Assembly: GCA_030550295.1 (NCBI GenBank)
Contig: JAUQPQ010000053.1
Span: forward strand, 1 to 11,202
Reading direction: 5' to 3'
Origin: Chloroflexota bacterium
GTDB taxonomy: Bacteria > Chloroflexota > Dehalococcoidia > SM23-28-2 > HRBIN24
Length of the DNA: 11,202 nt
Shown here one piece after another: positions 5,664-11,202 of the stretch. Made by a program: the position numbers and the translations under genes. Positions within the stretch are counted from its first letter, which is position 1. Each line of letters starts with the position of its first letter. The notes under the pieces were generated by a model. That model was not told where the DNA came from, made no database searches, and worked only from the letters and a program-made list of their open reading frames with translations.

Positions 5664-7178
5664 ATGCCGACGCTGTACGCCTTGGCCTCCCATCTGGAAG
5701 ACGCCCTCGTTTGGGGGCCTGATCTCCCTATTTCAGGCATCGCCTATCACTCCCAGGCTGTACAAAGAGGGCATCTGTTCGTGGCCGTACCAGGGCTTAA
5801 GGTAGATGGGCATAATTTCATCCCTCAGGCCCTGGACAACGGCGCCGTTGCCGTCGTGATACAGAAAGACCGCCCCTGGTGGCTGGAGTTTGCACAGAAG
5901 AACCAAATTCCGGCCATCCTTGTAGAAGATGCCAGAGCTGCCCTCTCCCGTTTGGCGGCCAGCTTCTATGGCTTTCCTGGTCGCAACCTGAGGGTAATCG
6001 GCGTTACTGGTACCGATGGCAAAACGAGCCTTGTCCATCTCGTAGCCCATATTTTGCGTGCCTGGGGGGCTAAAGTTGGGATCATCAGCACTGTGGGGAC
6101 GGATTTGGGCACGGAGCTCAGCATCAGCGAGGGGCGCACTACCCCCGAGGCCCCAGAGTTGCAGGCGGCGTTAGCGGCTATGGTGGCCAACGGCTGCCAG
6201 TATGCTGTATTGGAGTGCACCTCCCATGGACTCACCTTGAAGAGGGTGGAGGACGCTTACTTCGATGTGGCCGTCCTCACCCAGCTGAGGGAAGACCACC
6301 TGGATTTCCACGGTTCATGGGAGGAATATCGGGCAGCAAAGGGGCGTCTCTTCTCCCTTCTAGACCAGGACCCACCCAGGGGAGGCCACAAATGGGCTGT
6401 AGTGAACGCCGATGACCCCTCTAGTCCCTATTTTCTTTCCCTCACCCGCGCCCACACCCTCACTTACGGATTAGCCCCTGAGGCCCAAGTGAGGGCCTTC
6501 GATGTGGAGGAGAAAGGATGGGGGATTCGCTTTCGCCTTAGCTCCCCTTGGGGGGAGGGGACGATAGAGGCGCAAAGGCCTGGCGAGGCGGGCCTTATGG
6601 GCGCCTTGGCCGGGGCATCGGCGGCCTTGGCCTTGGGCGTACCTATGGAGGTAGCGGTACGGGCGATCGCCTCTTGGCCTGGGGCCCCTGGGCGTCTAGA
6701 GCTTGTTGATGAGGGCCAGCCCTTCCGGGTGGTGGTGGACTTCGCCCATGCCCCCGATGCTCTAGCCCGTCTCTTGCGTGCTGTCCGCCCCCTAAGCCAG
6801 GGCAGGGTCATCGTCGTCTTCGGCTGCATCGGTGGTAGGGACCGGGAGCGGCGCCGTCCTATGGGGCGTATCGCTGGCCAACTGGCCGACTTTACAATCA
6901 TCACCGACGACAATCCATACGATGAGGACAGGGATTCCATCTTGGGGGAGATCGAGGCTGGCCTTAAGGAGGTGGGGCGCAAGGTGCACAATGAGTATGC
7001 TGTGGTGCCCCATCGTCGACAGGCCATCGAGTGCGCTTTAGACTTGGCTCAGCCTGGGGATGTGGTGGTGCTGGCCGGGAAGGGCCATGAGTCCCACGTT
7101 TGGGCAGGCCCCCATTCTTATCCCTGTAACGATGCCGAAGTGGCACGGGCGATCTTGCGACAAAGGTACGGGCGGTAA
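5664..7178 (+). CDS. murE: MurE-type UDP-N-acetylmuramyl-tripeptide synthetase
   Basis: MurE adds the third amino acid to UDP-MurNAc-L-Ala-D-Glu in peptidoglycan synthesis. The 504 residues show the three Mur ligase domains: an N-terminal domain ending near 105, an ATPase domain with P-loop GVTGTDGKTS (113-122), CTSHGLTLKRV, REDHLDFHG and the lysine expected to be carbamylated, K226; and a C-terminal domain with VDFAHAPDAL, GRDRERRRPMG, and GKGHE (472-476). The substrate-selecting motif is DNPY (416-419). Diaminopimelate enzymes normally have DNPR, so the third residue here may be Lys, ornithine or another amino acid. The start ATG at 5664 fits the family N-terminus but lies 6 nt beyond the rnpB P1 helix, with no Shine-Dalgarno sequence. 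birA follows after 2 nt. Mur ligase membership is certain; MurE is very likely. Confidence 0.94.
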   Translation: MPTLYALASHLEDALVWGPDLPISGIAYHSQAVQRGHLFVAVPGLKVDGHNFIPQALDNGAVAVVIQKDRPWWLEFAQKNQIPAILVEDARAALSRLAASFYGFPGRNLRVIGVTGTDGKTSLVHLVAHILRAWGAKVGIISTVGTDLGTELSISEGRTTPEAPELQAALAAMVANGCQYAVLECTSHGLTLKRVEDAYFDVAVLTQLREDHLDFHGSWEEYRAAKGRLFSLLDQDPPRGGHKWAVVNADDPSSPYFLSLTRAHTLTYGLAPEAQVRAFDVEEKGWGIRFRLSSPWGEGTIEAQRPGEAGLMGALAGASAALALGVPMEVAVRAIASWPGAPGRLELVDEGQPFRVVVDFAHAPDALARLLRAVRPLSQGRVIVVFGCIGGRDRERRRPMGRIAGQLADFTIITDDNPYDEDRDSILGEIEAGLKEVGRKVHNEYAVVPHRRQAIECALDLAQPGDVVVLAGKGHESHVWAGPHSYPCNDAEVARAILRQRYGR

Positions 7179-7180
7179 CA

Positions 7181-7960
7181 ATGCCTTGGCTCGATCTGTC
7201 CCGTTTGCAGGAGAATCTGGCTACCCGCTGGCTCGGGCGCACATTCGTCTACTACACCTCTACTACTTCCACCCAGGACGTGGCCCGCAGGGAGGCCGAG
7301 GCAGGGGCCCCCCATGGGGCGGTGGTGGTAGCCGACGCGCAGACGGCCGGACGGGGGCGCCTGGGACGCACGTGGCTCTCCCCTCCGGGCGAGAACCTGT
7401 ACCTCACTGCGATCCTCAGGCCTTCCCAAAGGGAGGTCTACCAGTTAGCCATCGTGGCCCCTTTAGCGGCGGCAAAAGCAATTGAGGAGGTAACCCCCCT
7501 CAGGACAGGCATAAAGTGGCCCAACGACGTGTGGATAGGGGAGAAAAAGGTGTGTGGTGTCCTCATTGAGATGGAGATGGGCCCTCATTCCCCTCTTTTC
7601 GCTCTAATGGGCATTGGTGTTAACGTAAATATGGACATGAAGTCGGTGCCAGAGATAGCGGGGATCGCCACCAGCTTGCGCCACGAGCTGGGCAGGGAGG
7701 TTTCCCGGGAGGATCTGCTGGCGTCCCTCCTTAACCACTTGGAGGCCTTATATGAGGCCTCGCGGGAGGCCCCGGAGGAGATATGGAAGCAGTGGCGGGA
7801 CCGCCTCATCACTCTGGGCAGGAGAGTGATAGCTAGATGGGGCGACCAGGTGATCGAGGGGACGGCGGAGGAGGTGGACCGTAGAGGCCACCTCCTCATC
7901 CGCCGCCCCGATGGCCAAATAGTGGCCGTTGAGGCCGGCGACGTGACCCTCAGGGGCTAG
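7181..7960 (+). CDS. birA: Biotin--[acetyl-CoA-carboxylase] ligase, no DNA-binding domain
   Basis: The enzyme activates biotin as biotinyl-AMP and attaches it to a lysine of biotin carboxyl carrier proteins. The 259 residues contain the catalytic domain with TSTQD, the biotinyl-AMP loop GRGRLGRTW (57-65), KWPNDVW (112-118) with K112, GVLIE (126-130) and GIGVNVN (144-150), then a C-terminal SH3-like domain from about 212 ending VEAGDVTL. There is no N-terminal helix-turn-helix, so unlike E. coli BirA it should not repress biotin genes itself (a group I ligase). ATG lies 2 nt after the murE TAA, with GGGCGG as a weak ribosome site; translation is probably coupled to murE. Its TAG stop shares a CTAG with the stop of the convergent slipin gene. 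Confidence 0.95.
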   Translation: MPWLDLSRLQENLATRWLGRTFVYYTSTTSTQDVARREAEAGAPHGAVVVADAQTAGRGRLGRTWLSPPGENLYLTAILRPSQREVYQLAIVAPLAAAKAIEEVTPLRTGIKWPNDVWIGEKKVCGVLIEMEMGPHSPLFALMGIGVNVNMDMKSVPEIAGIATSLRHELGREVSREDLLASLLNHLEALYEASREAPEEIWKQWRDRLITLGRRVIARWGDQVIEGTAEEVDRRGHLLIRRPDGQIVAVEAGDVTLRG

Positions 7961-7968
7961 GCCCTAGC
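7956..7968. repeat. Inverted repeat at convergent gene ends
   Basis: GCTAGG-C-CCTAGC is a perfect 6-bp inverted repeat. Its first CTAG carries both stop codons: birA TAG on the plus strand (7958-7960) and slipin TAG on the minus strand (7959-7957). With only 1 nt in the centre it cannot fold as drawn, and no T-run flanks it on either strand, so I do not call it a terminator. Confidence 0.6.
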
Positions 7969-8766
7969 TTGACCCCCTGCCCTGGTCCGGTCCAAGAAGG
8001 CCTGGAGCAGGTCGATGGGAAGGGGGAAGACGATGGTGCTGTTGCGCTCCGTCGATATTTCGGACAAGGTCTGGAGGAAGCGCAGCTGTACGGTAATAGG
8101 GTTCTGGGCCATAACCTGGGCTGCCTCGGCCAATCTTTGGGCGGCCTGGTACTCGCCCTCGGCATTGATCACCTTGGCCCGTCGCTCCCTCTCTGCCTCA
8201 GCCTGACGGGCGATGGCCCGCACCATCTCTGGGGCCAAAATTACGTCCCTCACCTCTACCGCCGTCACCTTCACCCCCCATGGCTCCGTCGCCTCGTCGA
8301 TGATCTGCTGCAGACGCATGTTTACCTGCTCCCGTCGGGACAACAGCTCGTCCAGCTCTGACTGACCGATAACGTTACGGAGGGTGGTCTGGGCGATAAG
8401 GGAGGTAGCGCGGATATAATCGGCCACCTTTACTACGGCGTCCTCCGGGTTGACCACCCGAAAGTAGATAACAGCGTCCACCTTAACGGTGACGTTGTCA
8501 CGGGTTATCGCCTCTTGCCGGGGCACGTCCATGGTCACCACCCTTAGGTCTACCTTCACCATCCTCTCCACAAAGGGGAGGATGAAGAAGAGGCCAGGCC
8601 CCCTAGCCCCTACCAGGCGGCCCAGGCGGAAGATGACCCCCCTTTCGTACTCCTGGACAATGCGAATGGCTATCCAAAAGAGGGGGATGGCCAAGATGTA
8701 CCCTGCAATGGTTATAAGCCTTGCTAGCCACTCGGCTATGGTGGCACCTGCTTCCCGTTGGGTCAT
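7957..8766 (-). CDS. Slipin / stomatin-like SPFH membrane protein
   Basis: This is a 269-residue slipin (bacterial stomatin homologue), a membrane-anchored scaffold that oligomerises and organises membrane domains. It has one hydrophobic segment at about 14-37, then VQEYERGVIFRLGRLVGARGPG, the canonical opening of the SPFH domain, IPFVER-like FILPFVERMVKVDLR, and the ATLRNVIGQ-type motif as TTLRNVIGQSELDELL (127-142). A charged coiled coil at about 180-220 (ARQAEAERERRAKVINAEGE) follows. The tail has a hydrophobic STIVFPLPIDLL (243-254); in the archaeal pair PH1510/PH1511 the NfeD protease cleaves its stomatin in such a segment. The ATG is 3 nt after the nfeD stop, with AAGGAGG 10 nt upstream. 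The pair is a textbook nfeD-slipin operon. Confidence 0.96.
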   Translation of the reverse strand: MTQREAGATIAEWLARLITIAGYILAIPLFWIAIRIVQEYERGVIFRLGRLVGARGPGLFFILPFVERMVKVDLRVVTMDVPRQEAITRDNVTVKVDAVIYFRVVNPEDAVVKVADYIRATSLIAQTTLRNVIGQSELDELLSRREQVNMRLQQIIDEATEPWGVKVTAVEVRDVILAPEMVRAIARQAEAERERRAKVINAEGEYQAAQRLAEAAQVMAQNPITVQLRFLQTLSEISTERNSTIVFPLPIDLLQAFLDRTRAGGQARA

Positions 8767-8769
8767 CTT

Positions 8770-10122
8770 TCAGATACCTCCTTCTTTCTTGCGCACCTTT
8801 AGTATAAGCCCCTGCCGCCCGGTGACTATAACCTCGTCACCAGGGTGCACCTCCCCCTCCTCCACTTCTGCCTGCCAGTATTCCCCTCCAACCATTACAA
8901 ACCCTTTGGGGTCTAGGGGGGAGCGGGCTACTCCCTTCTGGCCAATGAGAGTCTCTGCCCCTACAACAGCTGGCTGACGCCGGGCCCTGATGACATTGAC
9001 CATAACGGTCAGGAAGAAGAGCCCCAGCCCACCCCCAAGGCCGTAAGCGAGCCAGCGGTTCACCTCGATGCTGGGGCCGGCGAAGCCAGGGTTGGCTGGA
9101 GTCAGGAAGAGGGCGCCTAGGACTAGGGAGGTGATCCCTCCCAAAGCCAGGATGCCATGGCTAGTAACGAAGACTTCCAGCACCAAAAGGGCCAATCCAA
9201 CGAGGATGAGGGCGAGCCCTGTCCATGTAAAGGGAATGACACTCAGGGCATAGAAGCCGACGATGATGGCGATAAGGCCAAACACTCCTGGGAATATGGC
9301 CCCTGGGCTAATAAGCTCGTACAGGAGGGCCAGGCTTCCTAAACTCAGGAGCAAAAGGGCTATATTGGGATCCCCTATCACGTCTAGTATGCGCTCGGGC
9401 AAGCTCATACGGGCCTCCACTATGGGTGCCCCCAAGGTGTGTAAGATTACAGTCCGCCCATCGGCCAAAGTGATCTGGTAGCCCTCTATCTGGCGAAGGA
9501 GGGTGATCAAGTCTGGTGACACGTATTCTATGACCTTCAGCTCTAGCGCTTCCTGGGCACCAGCAGCGGCAGCCTGTCGGACTGCCTGCTCTGCCCAGTC
9601 CGGGTTGCGGCCGCGCATGATGGCTATATCTCTGATGCGAGCAGCAGCGTCGTTTGTAGCCTTGTCACGTAGGGTCTCGTCCACCTCCTCTCCCCCTATA
9701 GGAACTGGGGAGGCAGCACCTATGCTGGTGCCAGGGGCCATGGCCGCTATGTGGGCAGCCATGGCGATGAACGTCCCAGCTGAGGCGGCCCTACCTCCTG
9801 GAGGCCAGACGTAGACTACCACGGGCACGTTGGCCCCTATGATACGCTTTACTATCTCGTCCATGGACGAGGAGAGGCCGCCAGGGGTATCCAGAAGGAT
9901 GACAGCGGCAACAGCCCGGGAGGCCTCGGCCCGGTCCATGACCCTATCGATATAGCGGTGCATCACTGGTCCTATCTGGCCTTTAGCTTCAATGACATGG
10001 ACTGCCCCTGGTGGCGCTGTGGCGGCTTGGCAGGAAGAGAGGAGGACGGCCGCAAACAGGAGGATGAAAAACGCCTTCCCTAGATGCCGCCCCTGGGAGA
10101 GGCCAAATCTAATACTTAGCAT
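8770..10122 (-). CDS. nfeD: NfeD family membrane-bound serine protease (long, ClpP-class form)
   Basis: NfeD proteins are membrane proteases partnered with stomatins and thought to serve membrane quality control. The 450 residues show the long form: a signal region, a ClpP-like protease domain (about 40-235), four or so membrane segments (about 253-378), and a C-terminal OB-fold (about 388-446, ending GDEVIVTGRQGLILKV). The catalytic dyad fits the PH1510 pattern: S114 in GGRAASAGTFIA and K154 in DKATNDAA, 40 residues apart. The N-terminus ends with LSSC (28-31), a good lipobox, so this copy may be a lipoprotein anchored at C31. It starts at an ATG about 8 nt downstream of the predicted transcription start. 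It is followed by slipin after 3 nt. Confidence 0.95.
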   Translation of the reverse strand: MLSIRFGLSQGRHLGKAFFILLFAAVLLSSCQAATAPPGAVHVIEAKGQIGPVMHRYIDRVMDRAEASRAVAAVILLDTPGGLSSSMDEIVKRIIGANVPVVVYVWPPGGRAASAGTFIAMAAHIAAMAPGTSIGAASPVPIGGEEVDETLRDKATNDAAARIRDIAIMRGRNPDWAEQAVRQAAAAGAQEALELKVIEYVSPDLITLLRQIEGYQITLADGRTVILHTLGAPIVEARMSLPERILDVIGDPNIALLLLSLGSLALLYELISPGAIFPGVFGLIAIIVGFYALSVIPFTWTGLALILVGLALLVLEVFVTSHGILALGGITSLVLGALFLTPANPGFAGPSIEVNRWLAYGLGGGLGLFFLTVMVNVIRARRQPAVVGAETLIGQKGVARSPLDPKGFVMVGGEYWQAEVEEGEVHPGDEVIVTGRQGLILKVRKKEGGI

Positions 10123-10136
10123 GGGCCCTCGGCCCC

Positions 10137-10142
10137 ATTATA
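10137..10142 (-). promoter_or_regulatory. -10 box of the nfeD-slipin promoter
   Basis: The minus strand carries a perfect TATAAT, 14 nt before the nfeD ATG. The expected start site leaves a leader of only about 8 nt (GAGGGCCC), just enough for a minimal ribosome site. No convincing -35 is found. The palindrome GGCGATCGCC (10149-10158) falls in the spacer. Confidence 0.55.
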
Positions 10143-10148
10143 TACGAT

Positions 10149-10158
10149 GGCGATCGCC
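10149..10158. repeat. 10-bp palindrome GGCGATCGCC between divergent promoters
   Basis: A perfect palindrome within the spacer of the nfeD promoter and 5 bp upstream of the hisZ -35 candidate. The same 10-mer occurs inside murE at 6662-6671, so it may be a generally favoured word (its core GCGATCGC is the cyanobacterial HIP1 octamer) rather than an operator. Confidence 0.3.
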
Positions 10159-10162
10159 CCTT

Positions 10163-10191
10163 TTGCCTTTCCTCATAACCTAGGGTAGAAT
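10163..10191 (+). promoter_or_regulatory. Candidate promoter of hisZ
   Basis: TTGCCT (10163-10168), a 17-bp spacer and TAGAAT (10186-10191) make a reasonable sigma70-type promoter on the plus strand. The expected start near 10198 would give a leader of about 23 nt before the ATG at 10221. Confidence 0.5.
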
Positions 10192-10220
10192 CGCAATTGC
10201 ATCCCTCTGCTGTTGAAGTC

Positions 10221-11202
10221 ATGGAAGGCGCTTGGCGCTGTCCGGGCATGCGTGATCTCCTCCCTGAGGAGATGGAGCGTTTTCGCTGGGTGGAGAATAT
10301 CTTTCGCGACGTGTGCTTGGCCTGGGGTTACCAGGAGGTGCGCACCCCTACCGTCGAGCACCTCTTCCTTTTCACTGCCGCTGGCACTCTTTCCCCCCAG
10401 CTCCTGGGCCGGGTCTACTCTTTTCTAGACTGGGATGGCTGGAGCGGGGAACGGGTGGTTCTGCGGCCCGATAACACTATCCCCACCGCCCGCCTCTATG
10501 TAGAGAACTTTCCAGAGGGGTCGTTAGCCAAGCTCTTTTACGTTCAAAGCGTCTTCCGATTCGGGGAGGGGGACAGGGAGGAATGGCAATGCGGTGTAGA
10601 GATACTGGGCGATACGCAGCCCTTAGGCGACTTGGAAGTCATCCTTCTTGGTAGAGAGATATTGACTCGGTTAGGCGTAGAAGGGAAGGTCTACCTGGCC
10701 CACTCTGGCCTGATCAGGGCCGTATTGGGGCGGACTGGTCTGGCCCCCGTTGAGCAGATGCGCCTCTACGATTCCCTCCTGGAAGGGCAAGGCGATGGGT
10801 TGGCCCAGCTAGCCAAACTGTTGCCCCAGCTAGGCCCCTCCGTGGCATCCCTCTTGCAGGAGGAGGGAGAGGGGGCAGCCTTTGTGCGCAACCTAAGGAG
10901 CGTCCTTGCGCCCACCCTCCCCGAGGTCGAGGCCCCGCTGCGGGAACTGGAGGCCTTGGCCACCACTTTAGAATATATAGGCATGATCCCCCTTGTTAAA
11001 GGGATCATGGCCCGCAATTTCGAATACTATACGGGCCCCATGGTGGAATTCTGGGCCGAAGGGGGGTTGGTGGGTGCTGGTGGGCGTTACGATTCCCTAG
11101 TTCAGCTGCTATGCGGTCGGCAGGTCCCTGCGTGTGGTTTCGCGTTCTATTTGGGCAGGCTCCTTTCCCTGGCGAGACCGCCAACCTACGCCCATGGCCA
11201 GC
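10221..11202 (+). CDS. hisZ: HisZ-like ATP phosphoribosyltransferase regulatory subunit (3' end cut by window edge)
   Basis: The 327 codons visible encode a class II histidyl-tRNA synthetase-like catalytic fold: GMRDLLPEE (9-17), motif 2 LRPDNTIPTARLYV (81-94), FRFGEGDREEWQCGVEILG (112-130), EYYTGPMVEF (268-277), GAGGRYDSLV (285-293) and ACGFAFYLGRL (304-314). HisZ is the non-catalytic partner that makes short-form HisG active and histidine-sensitive. I prefer HisZ to HisS because motif 2 has LRPDNT instead of LRPEGT, the FRR-ERPQxGRxREFHQ block is degraded to GEGDREEWQ, and the histidine-binding RGLDYYTG is replaced by ARNFEYYTG. A divergent HisS cannot be fully excluded. ATG at 10221 is the best start; an in-frame TTG at 10197 would give eight more residues but leave no leader. 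A hisG just outside the window is expected. Confidence 0.78.
   Translation, partial: MEGAWRCPGMRDLLPEEMERFRWVENIFRDVCLAWGYQEVRTPTVEHLFLFTAAGTLSPQLLGRVYSFLDWDGWSGERVVLRPDNTIPTARLYVENFPEGSLAKLFYVQSVFRFGEGDREEWQCGVEILGDTQPLGDLEVILLGREILTRLGVEGKVYLAHSGLIRAVLGRTGLAPVEQMRLYDSLLEGQGDGLAQLAKLLPQLGPSVASLLQEEGEGAAFVRNLRSVLAPTLPEVEAPLRELEALATTLEYIGMIPLVKGIMARNFEYYTGPMVEFWAEGGLVGAGGRYDSLVQLLCGRQVPACGFAFYLGRLLSLARPPTYAHGQ

Noticed and set aside
5248..5805. Open frames over rnpB on both strands (5248-5472 minus, 5530-5805 plus)
   Set aside because: They lie within a confidently identified structural RNA, show no protein family features, and the plus-strand one overlaps the start of murE in another frame.
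6662..6671. Second copy of GGCGATCGCC in murE as a regulatory site
   Set aside because: It lies deep in coding sequence; more likely a common word than an operator.
6464..7027. 187-codon minus-strand frame inside murE
   Set aside because: Antisense shadow with low-complexity Arg/Ser/Pro content; murE motifs are continuous on the other strand.
7956..7968. Bidirectional terminator at the birA/slipin junction
   Set aside because: The inverted repeat has a 1-nt centre and no T-run on either side.
8489..8977. 162-codon plus-strand frame across the slipin/nfeD junction
   Set aside because: It is antisense to two well-supported genes, rich in Ser, Arg, Thr and Pro as expected of a complementary-strand shadow, and has no recognisable domain.
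10221..11202. Histidyl-tRNA synthetase (hisS) as the identity of the right-edge gene
   Set aside because: Fold matches, but the histidine-binding and motif 2 residues are altered in a HisZ-like way. I kept HisZ with reduced confidence since the C-terminus is not visible.

Overview
This window reads as core chromosome of a GC-rich bacterium, most likely Chloroflexota. That placement is an inference from three things: the panD leader looks like the tandem pan-type RNA known from Chloroflexota, Bacillota and deltaproteobacteria; the RNase P RNA is bacterial type A; and the operons use short spacings with mixed ATG and GTG starts. I see no mobile elements, CRISPR arrays or tRNAs. Both ends of the window cut a gene: uvrB at the left and hisZ at the right.

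Left arm, minus strand (5234 down to 1): a sigma70-type promoter with a perfect TTGACA box drives panD-panB-panC, which together make pantoate, beta-alanine and pantothenate. yebC, ruvC and uvrB follow in the same direction (translation and DNA repair or recombination). Two identical extended -10 boxes, TGCTAAAAT, lie before yebC and before uvrB and suggest internal promoters. The roughly 155-nt panD leader is the most interesting part of the window. It holds two tandem hairpins of matching shape with bulged adenosines, a competing antiterminator/terminator pair ending in seven U residues, a possible Shine-Dalgarno-sequestering hairpin, and a possible 39-codon leader ORF whose stop overlaps the panD start.

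Centre, plus strand (5243-7960): rnpB (RNase P RNA), with its promoter interleaved with the panD promoter, runs directly into murE and then birA. murE begins only 6 nt after the 3' end of the rnpB P1 helix, with no terminator and no obvious Shine-Dalgarno sequence between them. birA follows after 2 nt and converges on the next operon, so that the two stop codons share one CTAG.

Right arm: nfeD and a slipin/stomatin gene form a minus-strand pair for membrane-protein quality control. A short divergent promoter region (10123-10220) separates them from a plus-strand hisZ-like gene (histidine biosynthesis), which runs off the window. No stretch longer than 300 bases lacks a gene.
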